DNA from: Mariprofundus sp. UBA1536
GTDB taxonomy: Bacteria > Pseudomonadota > Zetaproteobacteria > Mariprofundales > Mariprofundaceae
Assembly: GCA_002323245.1 (NCBI GenBank)
Contig: DCPU01000015.1
Coordinates: 186,001 to 250,000 of the forward strand
Direction of reading: 5' to 3'
Length of the DNA: 64,000 nt
Position numbers and translations under genes: made by a program. The notes under the pieces are model-generated. The model had not been told where the DNA came from and did not search any database. It saw nothing but the letters and a program-made list of their open reading frames with translations. Every line of letters starts with the position of its first letter. Positions within the stretch are counted from its first letter, which is position 1. This document shows, one piece after another, positions 33,478 to 42,020 of this stretch.

Positions 33478-33720
33478 ATGAAATTACGTGTGTATTTGAA
33501 TTTTGATAAAAAAACCGTAACTGAGCCTGTGATTTGGAAATTGGCCAAAGCATTTGATGTCATCACTAATATCCGTACAGCGGAAGTGAAAGCTGATATG
33601 GGTTTGGTTGGGCTTGAGATTGAAGGCGAAGCCGATGTGGTGGATGCAGCGGTCAAATGGCTGGAAGCGCAAGATGGTGTACATGTTGAGCCCATCGAGC
33701 AAAACGTGATTGAAGGCTGA
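33478..33720 (+). CDS. NIL-domain protein
   Basis: 80 residues, one ferredoxin-like NIL domain: MKLRVYLNFDKKTVTEPVIWKLAKAFDVITNI opening and MGLVGLEIEGEADVVDAAVKWLEAQDG are typical. NIL domains bind methionine or related ligands in the MetN ATPase and occur beside homocysteine-forming enzymes in anaerobes and methanogens. Here it is free-standing in a SAM-controlled sulfur operon, so regulation by or transfer of a sulfur amino acid is likely (inference). GGTAGGAGAAGGAA precedes the ATG, a strong site. Confidence 0.85.
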   Translation: MKLRVYLNFDKKTVTEPVIWKLAKAFDVITNIRTAEVKADMGLVGLEIEGEADVVDAAVKWLEAQDGVHVEPIEQNVIEG

Positions 33721-33757
33721 TTGATTAGAAGTTTTAACGAAGTAAGGAGGACGAAAG

Positions 33758-34690
33758 ATGGCAATTTATAATAATACCGCAGAAGCAGTAGGCAACACGC
33801 CACTGATTCGTTTAAATAAAATTGGTGCGGATTTGGGCGCTGAGATTATCGTCAAGTGTGAATATTTTAATCCTCTCAACTCGGTAAAAGATCGTATTGG
33901 TAAGGCCATGATTGAAGCGGCTGAAGCTGACGGTTCGCTCAAAGCTGGGGGTATCATTATTGAACCTACTTCTGGTAATACAGGCATCGCACTGGCATTT
34001 ATCGCCAGAGCCAAAGGTTACCGTTGCATTTTGACCATGCCTGAATCGATGAGTCTGGAGCGTCGTAAGTTGCTCAAGCTTTTGGGGGCTGAGTTGGTAC
34101 TTACCCCTGCGCCTTTGGGTATGAAGGGTGCGATTGCCAAAGCTGAAGAATTGGTGACGAGCACTGCTGGTGCATTTATGCCGCAGCAATTTGATAATCC
34201 AGCCAATCCTGAAATCCATCGCCAAACCACAGCTGTAGAAATTTGGAGTGATTGTGATGGGAAAGTGGATGCCTTGATTGCAGGTGTAGGTACTGGCGGC
34301 ACAATCACTGGTGTTTCTGAAGTATTGAAATCACGCAATCCAAATTTCAAATCGTTTGCCGTAGAGCCTGAAGCTTCGCCAGTGATTTCTGGTGGTGCGC
34401 CCGGCCCGCACAAGATTCAAGGGATTGGTGCTGGCTTTATTCCGAAAAACTTGAACGTGGATGTGCTCGATGGTGTGGAGCAAGTGTCCAACGATGATGC
34501 GATTGCGATGGCGCAACGCCTTGCTAGCGATGAGGGTATTCCTGGCGGTATTTCTTCAGGTGCGGCAGTGGTTGCAGCACTACGTATTGCTGCAAAGCCA
34601 GAAATGAAAGGCAAACGCATTGTGGTGATTTTGCCATCGATGGCTGAGCGGTATATGTCCACTGATTTGTTTAAAGATATTGAAGCATAA
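33758..34690 (+). CDS. Cysteine synthase (CysK/CysM family)
   Basis: 310 residues. PLP enzyme: NSVKDRIGKAMIEAAE has the PLP Lys, TSGNTGIALAFIARAKGYR binds the substrate, VGTGGTITGVSEVLK binds phosphate, and GISSGAAVVAALR is near the end. It makes cysteine from O-acetylserine (or O-phosphoserine) and sulfide or carrier-bound sulfur. The motifs fit CysK (QFDNPANPEIHRQTT), but operon context with a sulfur-carrier protein raises the chance that it uses protein thiocarboxylate like mycobacterial CysM. The ATG follows AAGGAGG, a strong ribosome-binding site. Confidence 0.93.
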   Translation: MAIYNNTAEAVGNTPLIRLNKIGADLGAEIIVKCEYFNPLNSVKDRIGKAMIEAAEADGSLKAGGIIIEPTSGNTGIALAFIARAKGYRCILTMPESMSLERRKLLKLLGAELVLTPAPLGMKGAIAKAEELVTSTAGAFMPQQFDNPANPEIHRQTTAVEIWSDCDGKVDALIAGVGTGGTITGVSEVLKSRNPNFKSFAVEPEASPVISGGAPGPHKIQGIGAGFIPKNLNVDVLDGVEQVSNDDAIAMAQRLASDEGIPGGISSGAAVVAALRIAAKPEMKGKRIVVILPSMAERYMSTDLFKDIEA

Positions 34691-34767
34691 AAGCTGAAGC
34701 ATAAAAAGTTTTAACTGCGATGGCACAGCATTGAAAGTGTCGTTGGCGGTGAATGAGGTTAATAAAC

Positions 34768-35589
34768 ATGATTGATTTTACAGAAGAACAAATCGAGCGC
34801 TATTCGCGCCATATTATTTTGCCCGAAGTGGGTGCTGAAGGGCAATCGAGCTTGCTCAATGCCAAGGTATTTATGATTGGTGCTGGTGGCCTTGGTTCAC
34901 CTGTAGCCTATTATTTGGCCGCTGCTGGTGTGGGTACCATCGGTATCGCTGATGCGGATGTGGTGGATTTATCCAATCTTCAACGCCAAATTATTCACAA
35001 CCAAGATCGCATTGGTGTGCCAAAAGTGGAAAGCGCAAGGCAAACCATGCAAGCACTTAACCCCGATGTGAAAGTGAATACTTACAACTACTTTGTTACC
35101 GAAGACAATATCCGTGAAATCATTCGCGAATACGATTTGGTGATTGATGGTTGTGATAACTTCCCAACACGTTTCTTGGTGAACGATGCCTGCTATTTTG
35201 AAAAGAAAACTTTAATTTCGGGCGCCATGTTCCGTTTTGAAGGCCAAGTGGCAACCTACAAACCGCATGTGCATAAAGATGGTCCATGTTACCGTTGTTT
35301 GTATCCAGAACCACCACCAGCAGGCCTTGTGCCTTCATGCTCAGAAGCGGGCATTTTGGGCGCGTTGGCCGGTGCTGTGGGCACCATTCAGGCAGTAGAA
35401 GCAGTGAAAGAATTGCTGGGCATTGGCGACTCATTGTCTGGCAAACTGATGACCTTTGATGCACTGCGCATGGAATGGAAGAAATTAAAACTTCGTAAAG
35501 ATCCAGGTTGTCCACTATGCGGTGACAACCCAACCATCACCGACTTGGTTACCTATGAGCAAGCCTGTGAACTGAAGTTTGGCGAATAA
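34768..35589 (+). CDS. MoeB/ThiF/HesA-type E1-like sulfur-carrier adenylyltransferase
   Basis: 273 residues from ATG 34768 (ATGAGG site upstream; an in-frame ATG lies at 34753). The ATP-binding MIGAGGLGSPVAYYLAAAG, Arg-containing DLSNLQRQIIHNQDRIGVPKV, catalytic-Cys region VPSCSEAGILG, and zinc CxxC pairs CYRC and CPLC are all present. It lacks the C-terminal rhodanese domain seen in MoeZ. It most likely adenylates the sulfur carrier at 33063 so sulfide can be loaded. The Cys-based sulfur donor could be the TusA-type proteins downstream. Confidence 0.93.
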   Translation: MIDFTEEQIERYSRHIILPEVGAEGQSSLLNAKVFMIGAGGLGSPVAYYLAAAGVGTIGIADADVVDLSNLQRQIIHNQDRIGVPKVESARQTMQALNPDVKVNTYNYFVTEDNIREIIREYDLVIDGCDNFPTRFLVNDACYFEKKTLISGAMFRFEGQVATYKPHVHKDGPCYRCLYPEPPPAGLVPSCSEAGILGALAGAVGTIQAVEAVKELLGIGDSLSGKLMTFDALRMEWKKLKLRKDPGCPLCGDNPTITDLVTYEQACELKFGE

Positions 35590-35610
35590 AAAAAACACCA
35601 GAGGTGACGC

Positions 35611-37950
35611 ATGTCTGAATATCAATTTGCACAAACAGCGGATGTAGACGAGTTCGAAGCCGGTTATCAAGCTTTTAAAGCTGGCACCATGCCAGAGGAA
35701 CGTTTTACACCATTTCGTTTGCAAATGGGTGTTTACGGGCAGCGCCAGGAAGGCGTGCAAATGATTCGTGTCAAATTGCCTGGTGGTGTGCTCACCCCTG
35801 CGCAATTGGAAGTGATTGGTGAGTGCGCTGATTTGTATGCTGGGGCAATGCCCACTGATGGCACACTAACTCATGCGCCCGAGCGTGTTGCCCATATCAC
35901 CACGCGCCAGGATATTCAGGCCAACTTTGTATCGTTGGATGATGTGGTGCCATTTTTGCGCAAACTTGATGCTGCAGGCCTTACTACCCGTGAAGCGTGT
36001 GGTAACACCGTGCGCAATGTGACCACTTGTTTCTTAGCTGGTAAATGCCCAGCTGAGCATGCGGATGTCACCGTTCATTCGCGTAAATTTGCTGAATTTT
36101 TCTTGCGTCATCCGCTGGCGCAACAATTTCCGCGCAAATTTAAAGTGACCTTCTCAGGTTGTGATACCGATTGTGGTTTGTCGGGTATGCATGATATTGG
36201 TTTTATTGCTACGCACAAAAATGGCAAGCCTGGCTTCAAGGTTTGGGCTGCTGGTGGTTTGTCATCGCAACCTGTGCAAGCGATTTTGCTCGAAGAATTT
36301 ATTGAAGAATCAGAAATTTTTGTGGTGGGTGAAGCATTGATGCGCATCCACTTTAAATTTTCTGATCGCAAAAAACGCGCCCGTGCGCGCATGAAATATG
36401 TGATGCTGAATCTGGGTGAAGAAGGTTTTATCGCTGAGTATAAAAAGCAACGCGCAGTCATTGAATCAACGCACAAAGATGCTACGGGGTATGCCCAGGC
36501 CAATTGGCGTTTGCCAACGGATGTTATGCCATTTGCTGAAAGCGGCGTGGTGAGCCAACACAATGGTAAACAATCGATTTTGCTCAACGTGTTCCGCGGT
36601 GATTTAACACCTTTGCAATGTAGCGCTGTGGCTGCGGCTGCCCGCCTTGGCGGCACCGATGAACTTCGGGTGACCACTGAGCAAGGCATGGTCATTGTGG
36701 ATGTAGCTGAAGATAAAGTGGCGGCTGTGCTTGAGATGCTTGGCGATGCAGATATTCGCACATCCTTTGCGCGCGGAATTTCTGATATCACTGCTTGTCC
36801 AGGTACAGAAACTTGCCGTTTGGGTATCACCTCAAGCCGTGGTTTAGCCCAAGCGCTGCAACCTTTGATGGTGGATTTAAAACAAGATTCAGCTTTGGCA
36901 GGTATTACAGTCAAAGCTTCTGGCTGCCAACATTCATGTGGTCGTCATCATATTGCTGATTTGGGCTTTCATGGCATGGCTAAGAAAGTGGCAGGCCAAG
37001 CTGTGCCACATTATCAAGTGCATGTGGGTGGCTCAGGTGTGGCGGGGCAACCGTTTGCTTTTGCTTCAGAAGCCATTCCTGCTAAACACGCTCCTGAAGC
37101 GGGTATTGCAGTGCTTAAAAATTATAAAGATACACGTGTTGCTGAAGAGTCTGTGCACGATTGGGCTGAGCGTTTGGGTAAAGATGGTTTAGCTGCGATT
37201 CTTGAGCCGTTCAAAGCCGATGAAGGCGAAGTGGATGGTCTGATTTACGATTGGAGTGAAAACGAAGCGTTTAACACCAAAGGTAACAAAAAAGGCGAGT
37301 GCGCCGGCGCTGTATTGAGCATGTCCGATGCTTTGATCTCTGAAGCAGAATATGAATTGCTAATCGCCAAAGCCCATATCGATGCCATGTTCTGGGGTGA
37401 TGCGCAAAGTGCTCTTCGCCGCTCAAGCATTTCGCTTGCGCGCGCCTTCTTGGTGCCATTTGGCGAAGCGCCAGAAGATGATGCTGAAGTATTTGGTTTG
37501 TTGCTTGGTCATGCATCCTCTGATGCTGAAGTGTTTAAAGCCTTCAATGCTGTGCAAGGCGCCATGATGGGTATTGATTTCTCTAACCCAGGTGCGGGCA
37601 TTACCAAGCTTCGTGATGTGCAAGCTGCTTGGCTTGCTTTGGCCGATAAACGTTTTGCGGCAGTGCCTGAATCGTCTGCGCAAAATGTTGCTGCTGAATC
37701 AACAGCCACAACAAGTGATGTGGTGACACTTGATTTGTCAGGTGTGGCATGCCCTATGAATTTTGTGAAAACAAAAATCAAGCTAACGACCATGCCTGCG
37801 GGTTCGTTGCTGGATGTGATTCTCGATGATGGTGAGCCCATTGAAAATGTGCCTCTCTCATTACAAGAGCAAGGGCAAACTATTGTGTCGAAAGAGAGAG
37901 TCTCTGATACGCAATGGAAAATCCGTGTTGAGAAAAGCAATAGCATCTGA
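35611..37950 (+). CDS. Sulfite reductase (siroheme, ferredoxin-type) fused to a C-terminal TusA domain
   Basis: 779 residues. Residues ~1-540 are a two-half nitrite/sulfite reductase. Siroheme/[4Fe-4S] ligands are complete: C(x5)C in ACPGTETC near residue 395 and C(x3)C in SGCQHSC near 438. Residues ~560-690 are helical, perhaps HEPN-like, with no clear active site. Residues ~705-779 are a TusA sulfur-carrier domain (SGVACPMNFVKTKIKL). Function by context: sulfite to sulfide, then sulfur passed on in protein-bound form. No flavoprotein CysJ is present. The stop TGA overlaps the ATG of the next gene by one base, so translation is coupled. Confidence 0.88.
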   Translation: MSEYQFAQTADVDEFEAGYQAFKAGTMPEERFTPFRLQMGVYGQRQEGVQMIRVKLPGGVLTPAQLEVIGECADLYAGAMPTDGTLTHAPERVAHITTRQDIQANFVSLDDVVPFLRKLDAAGLTTREACGNTVRNVTTCFLAGKCPAEHADVTVHSRKFAEFFLRHPLAQQFPRKFKVTFSGCDTDCGLSGMHDIGFIATHKNGKPGFKVWAAGGLSSQPVQAILLEEFIEESEIFVVGEALMRIHFKFSDRKKRARARMKYVMLNLGEEGFIAEYKKQRAVIESTHKDATGYAQANWRLPTDVMPFAESGVVSQHNGKQSILLNVFRGDLTPLQCSAVAAAARLGGTDELRVTTEQGMVIVDVAEDKVAAVLEMLGDADIRTSFARGISDITACPGTETCRLGITSSRGLAQALQPLMVDLKQDSALAGITVKASGCQHSCGRHHIADLGFHGMAKKVAGQAVPHYQVHVGGSGVAGQPFAFASEAIPAKHAPEAGIAVLKNYKDTRVAEESVHDWAERLGKDGLAAILEPFKADEGEVDGLIYDWSENEAFNTKGNKKGECAGAVLSMSDALISEAEYELLIAKAHIDAMFWGDAQSALRRSSISLARAFLVPFGEAPEDDAEVFGLLLGHASSDAEVFKAFNAVQGAMMGIDFSNPGAGITKLRDVQAAWLALADKRFAAVPESSAQNVAAESTATTSDVVTLDLSGVACPMNFVKTKIKLTTMPAGSLLDVILDDGEPIENVPLSLQEQGQTIVSKERVSDTQWKIRVEKSNSI

Positions 37951-40589
37951 TGAATTCCACTGACCTGCATCCCTTCTGCAATCCTGGGCGCACCAAACTC
38001 TCATTGGTGAGTCGTGGGGTAGCATTGCCTGAGGGCTTGCCTGAAGCATCACGCTGGGTAGGAAAGGCGAATGCGACCGAATCGGTTGTGGATATTCGTT
38101 TATCGTCAGGGCATTTGTGTACGATTCCTGTTGGGCAGCCCTACACTGAGCGCAGCACTTATGCGTTGCATAGTGATGAAGGTGGATTTTATCTTGATTG
38201 TGCTGGTGAAACAGAACGTGTTGAGCTTGTAGAGACGCCTCGGTTTTATCGTAATCAAACCCGTTCGGGTGCACGTATGGGGAACATATCTTCCCTGCAT
38301 GACCGATTACTTATGCTGTACCCAACTATGGGTTGCGGCTTTTTCGCGCTTCCTGGCGCTGCATGCCAGTATTGCCAGTTTGACTCCATGCTCAATGATG
38401 ATGTTCCGCCAATGCGGGACCCTTTGGAGCTTGTGGAGGTTGTGCGTGCAGCATTGGCTGAGCGTGAGATTGATACTGTTTACCTTTACAATGGTTTTTC
38501 TCCAGAGCCAGATGTTGGTCTATCACGTCTTTTACCTTTGGTCGCTTTGTTGAGAAGGCACCTTCCTCATCAGCAAATTGCCTTGGAAACTGTTGCTCCT
38601 AAAAACCTAACGGTCATTGATGACTTGTATGCAGCCGGCCTTGATATTTTCGTATGCAATGTAGAAGTTACAGATGAAGCAAGGTTTACCGAAGTTTGTT
38701 CTGGCAAAGCCAATCATGGTGGGCAAGCAAGAATTTGGGAAGTGTTGCACCATGCGCAAAAAATATTTCGGCAAGGTGCGGTGGTTAGCCATCTGATTAT
38801 TGGTTTGGAGCCGCTTGCTTCTACTATTGATGGCATGAAAAAGCTGATTGATGCCGGTATTGTACCACTTTTGATACCGTTTCGCCCACTTCCGGGCACA
38901 CCACTAAAAGATCAACCGCTACCCAGCCTTGATGATGTGGAGTTCGCTTTACTTAAGCAATCTGAATTGGTGATTCATTCTGGTCTGCCTACGCACCGTT
39001 TGCGTGATATGGGCCGTGTACTAACGCCTATGGAGAGTAGGGTTCTCGATGGTATCCAGCCATCAGTAAAACAACGTTTTGCAGTTTCATCTATCGGGAG
39101 AAAGATTGAAGGTTGGATGGATGGCTTACGGCGCCATATTTTATTGAGTAGCGGTCAGGAGCAACCAACAGCACAACAAACTAGAAAACAAGTCACAGTA
39201 TCATTGTTGTTTGGTCAGAGTTTGCCTTTTATCGGACTGGCGATGATTGCTGCCGCTACCACGGTATTGTTGCAAACTGATGCTCCTGAGGGTTTGAGCG
39301 AAGCTGGCTGGCATGCTTTGATAGTTTTTGGTCTTTCTTTGGTATTATGGGTGAGTCAATTATTACCCTTAGCGGTGACTTCCTTGCTTGGTATGGCTTT
39401 GCTTCCGTTGGTAGGAGCGATGTCAGCGGCTAATGTCTATAGTCTTTTTGGTAACAAAGCTGTGTTTTTTATCTTGGGTGCTTTCATTTTAGCCGCAGGC
39501 ATTATGAAATCAGGTTTATCCGAGCATTTGGCCTTGGCTGTGTTTAAACGTTTTGGTAAAACATCAAGAAGGTTGTTGTTAAGCATGTTGTTGTTGCCAG
39601 CAGTGATGGCTTGTTTTATGCCTGAGCATGCGGTTGCTGCTGTTTTGCTGCCAATTATCTGGAGTATTGTTTATGGGCTTGGTTTAAAGCCAGGAAATCG
39701 TTATGCGGCCGCTATCTTTCTTGCTATGGCCTGGGGTGCTGTGATTGGTGGTGTGATGACACTGCTTGGCGGAGCGCGTGGACCGCTAGCCATGGCAATT
39801 GTGGAAGAAATGACTGGTCAAAGCTTCACATTTGTTGATTGGACATTAGCAGCTGCGCCTATCGTACTGGGTGTGTTGCTGACAGCGGCAATATTGTTGC
39901 TTCGCTTTGCGCCCCATGAAGATATTGATATGCAAGGCGCAATGCATCGTATTCATGAGCGACAATTGGAGCTTGGCTTGATGGATGTGCGAGGTAAATC
40001 CATGGCAGTGCTAATGTTTTTCACTGTTGTGGCGTGGATTTTTATGAGTGAGACATTTGGCTTGGCCAGCATTGCTTTGCTTGCAGTGGTTACAATGTTT
40101 TCACTTCGTATTGTCGGCTGGAAAGAAATCCAGAGCCATATCGATTGGGGTATTGTGCTCATGTATGGTGGGGCGATTGCGATTGCAAAGTCACTTGAAA
40201 AAACTGGAGCTGCTGAATGGGTGGCGACTGCTTTTTGGCCAGAAGCGATGACAGGCATTGCCGTGCTCGCATTGGTGGCACTTTTTACCATGCTACTTAC
40301 GGAAGGCATAAGTAATTCCGCTGCAGTCGCCATTATGCTACCTGTTGCTATTCCCTTAGGCGCGCTAGCGGGGTTTGATCCGATCACTGTGGCTCTAAGC
40401 GTTGGTATTGTTTCTGGTTTTGCTTTTATGTTACCGATGGGGACTCCAGCTAATGCTATGGTTTTTGGGACTGGTTATATTCAGTTATCGAGTATGATTG
40501 CTTTAGGTAGTCAATTGGCCTTTGTGGCCTTTGTATTGTTTGTTTTGAGTACCATGTTTTGGTGGCCGCTTATTGGGCTGGTGGTGTAA
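37950..40589 (+). CDS. Radical-SAM domain fused to an SLC13-type anion transporter
   Basis: 879 residues. Residues ~1-400 are soluble and look like radical SAM: a Cys set at 129, 139 and 142 (C-x9-C-x2-C, not the usual C-x3-C-x2-C) in MGCGFFALPGAACQYC, followed by VYLYNGFSPEPD, ALETVAPKNL and SHLIIGLEPLAS as in TIM-barrel radical enzymes. From ~415 on there are about eleven transmembrane helices of the SLC13/DASS type, with LLTEGISNSAAVAIMLP matching the second SNT motif; the first is replaced by MPEHAVAAVLLP. In this operon sulfate import is the obvious transporter role. The job of the soluble part is unknown. Confidence 0.82.
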   Translation: MNSTDLHPFCNPGRTKLSLVSRGVALPEGLPEASRWVGKANATESVVDIRLSSGHLCTIPVGQPYTERSTYALHSDEGGFYLDCAGETERVELVETPRFYRNQTRSGARMGNISSLHDRLLMLYPTMGCGFFALPGAACQYCQFDSMLNDDVPPMRDPLELVEVVRAALAEREIDTVYLYNGFSPEPDVGLSRLLPLVALLRRHLPHQQIALETVAPKNLTVIDDLYAAGLDIFVCNVEVTDEARFTEVCSGKANHGGQARIWEVLHHAQKIFRQGAVVSHLIIGLEPLASTIDGMKKLIDAGIVPLLIPFRPLPGTPLKDQPLPSLDDVEFALLKQSELVIHSGLPTHRLRDMGRVLTPMESRVLDGIQPSVKQRFAVSSIGRKIEGWMDGLRRHILLSSGQEQPTAQQTRKQVTVSLLFGQSLPFIGLAMIAAATTVLLQTDAPEGLSEAGWHALIVFGLSLVLWVSQLLPLAVTSLLGMALLPLVGAMSAANVYSLFGNKAVFFILGAFILAAGIMKSGLSEHLALAVFKRFGKTSRRLLLSMLLLPAVMACFMPEHAVAAVLLPIIWSIVYGLGLKPGNRYAAAIFLAMAWGAVIGGVMTLLGGARGPLAMAIVEEMTGQSFTFVDWTLAAAPIVLGVLLTAAILLLRFAPHEDIDMQGAMHRIHERQLELGLMDVRGKSMAVLMFFTVVAWIFMSETFGLASIALLAVVTMFSLRIVGWKEIQSHIDWGIVLMYGGAIAIAKSLEKTGAAEWVATAFWPEAMTGIAVLALVALFTMLLTEGISNSAAVAIMLPVAIPLGALAGFDPITVALSVGIVSGFAFMLPMGTPANAMVFGTGYIQLSSMIALGSQLAFVAFVLFVLSTMFWWPLIGLVV

Positions 40590-41287
40590 TGGAAAAATTA
40601 AAGAAAACAGTAGCGCTGTTACAACAGTTACAAGCTGAATATGCGCCGAATGCTGTGTTTGCATGTAGCTTTGGTGCTGAAGATGTGGTGCTACTTGATT
40701 TGATAGTAAAACATAATATTTCGGTACGCGTAGTTACCTTGGATACAGGGCGCCTGCCAGAAGAAACCTATGCAGTGATAGATGCTTGTAGCAAAAAATA
40801 TGACGTGTTGATTAATGTCTACTTTCCTCGTCCTAGTGATGTAGAATCTATGGTTAAGAAAGACGGCGTTAATTTGTTTTATGATTCGGTTGAAAAGAGA
40901 AAGTTATGCTGTCATGTCCGCAAAATTATCCCATTAAATAGGGCGCTTAAAGGCGCTAAAGCTTGGGTAACAGGGCTGAGAAGAGACCAAAATGTTTCCC
41001 GAAATGAAATGAAATTCATTGAAGATGATGCTTCGTTTGGTATCGTGAAATTTAATCCACTCTTAGAGTGGAGTGAAAAAGAGATTTGGGATTATATTCG
41101 TGCCAATGATATTCCCTATAATAAACTGCATGATCAGTTTTATCCTTCGATTGGATGCGCACCTTGTACACGTGCGATTTCGGTTGGTGAGGATCCAAGA
41201 GCAGGGCGCTGGTGGTGGGAACAAGAAGATGCTGTGGCAGAGTGTGGCCTACATGCCAGCCCGATTGCAAAACGAGGTGATAAATGA
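40589..41287 (+). CDS. cysH: Assimilatory APS reductase ([4Fe-4S] type)
   Basis: 232 residues from the ATG overlapping the previous stop (TAATG). It reduces adenylylsulfate to sulfite. Family blocks: FACSFGAEDVVLLDLIV, VVTLDTGRLPEETYAV, WVTGLRRDQNVSR and the catalytic Cys near the end in ECGLHASP. Two Cys pairs (KLCCHV and GCAPCTR) bind the iron-sulfur cluster, which marks APS reductases and not PAPS reductases. Consistent with that, no APS kinase (CysC) is in the operon and CysN carries no kinase domain. It overlaps the DsrE-like gene by 4 bases. Confidence 0.95.
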   Translation: MEKLKKTVALLQQLQAEYAPNAVFACSFGAEDVVLLDLIVKHNISVRVVTLDTGRLPEETYAVIDACSKKYDVLINVYFPRPSDVESMVKKDGVNLFYDSVEKRKLCCHVRKIIPLNRALKGAKAWVTGLRRDQNVSRNEMKFIEDDASFGIVKFNPLLEWSEKEIWDYIRANDIPYNKLHDQFYPSIGCAPCTRAISVGEDPRAGRWWWEQEDAVAECGLHASPIAKRGDK

Positions 41288-41763
41288 GTAAGAAAAAAGA
41301 TTTAACTATTGTTTGTTTCAGTGGTGATTTTGATAAGGTTGTTGCTGCGTTTACTATGGCCACGGGTGCTGCGGCAACCAACCGCAAGGTAACCATGTTT
41401 TTTACTTTCTGGGGTTTGAATGTTCTGAAAAAGGAGCAAGGCAGAAAGTTTCTTGGACAAGGTGTGTTGGCTAAGGTGTTTAACTTCTTGATGGGCGGCG
41501 GTAATAAACTACCTTTGTCGCGGTTAAACTTTGCGGGTGCAAGCCCTGGTTTGATGACAAGTATGATGAAGAAACACAATGTGGCGACATTGCCAGAGCT
41601 GATTGAAGCCGCCCACGCTTTAGGTATTCGTATGCTGGCCTGTGAAATGGCATTGCATATCTTAGAGTTGGAACGTTCTGATTTGATTGAAGAAGTTGAA
41701 GATGTGGTAGGTGTGGCTACATTCCTGAATGAGTCTGAAGATGGCCACATCATTTTTGTATAA
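41284..41763 (+). CDS. DsrE/DsrE2-like sulfur-transfer protein
   Basis: 159 residues. DsrE2-like: LTIVCFSGDFDKVVAAFTMATGAAATNRKVTMFFTFWGL at the start, and a conserved Cys in IRMLACEMALHILEL where DsrE2 proteins carry persulfide. A possible membrane-associated segment is around MFFTFWGLNVL. Together with the next gene (TusA) this is a persulfide relay pair, known in dissimilatory sulfur oxidisers, here placed in an assimilatory operon. It overlaps cysH by 4 bases. Confidence 0.87.
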   Translation: MSKKKDLTIVCFSGDFDKVVAAFTMATGAAATNRKVTMFFTFWGLNVLKKEQGRKFLGQGVLAKVFNFLMGGGNKLPLSRLNFAGASPGLMTSMMKKHNVATLPELIEAAHALGIRMLACEMALHILELERSDLIEEVEDVVGVATFLNESEDGHIIFV

Positions 41764-41780
41764 TACGATAAGGGAAAGTG

Positions 41781-42002
41781 ATGATTAATTTTTTAGATAT
41801 TACAAAAGAAACATGTCCGATGACGTTTGTAAAAGTGAAGCTGCAATTGGCAAAAATGGAAAAGGGTCAAACCTTGGAAGTCATCCTCAATGAAGGTGAG
41901 CCTTTGAACAATGTACCTGCATCTTGTGAAGAGCAGGGTTATAAAGTGTTGTCCACTGAAGCCGTAGGCGATGGTAAACATCGCTTGATGATTGAAAAAT
42001 AA
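41781..42002 (+). CDS. TusA-family sulfur-carrier protein
   Basis: 73 residues from ATG 41781, with AAGGGA upstream (an in-frame GTG lies one codon before). TusA fold: FLDITKETCPMTFVKVKLQLAKM with the carrier Cys, then LEVILNEGEPLNNVPASCEEQGY. The motif is CPMxFVK, the same subtype as the C-terminal domain of the sulfite reductase at 35611, not the classical CPxP. Carries sulfur as a persulfide between partners (family knowledge); partner choice is inferred from the operon. Confidence 0.9.
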   Translation: MINFLDITKETCPMTFVKVKLQLAKMEKGQTLEVILNEGEPLNNVPASCEEQGYKVLSTEAVGDGKHRLMIEK

Positions 42003-42020
42003 ACAACGATTGAGGTAAAG

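Noticed and set aside
36108..36914. 268-codon antisense frame within the sulfite reductase gene
   Set aside because: It is opposite conserved reductase sequence and composition-driven; no ribosome-binding site or family match.
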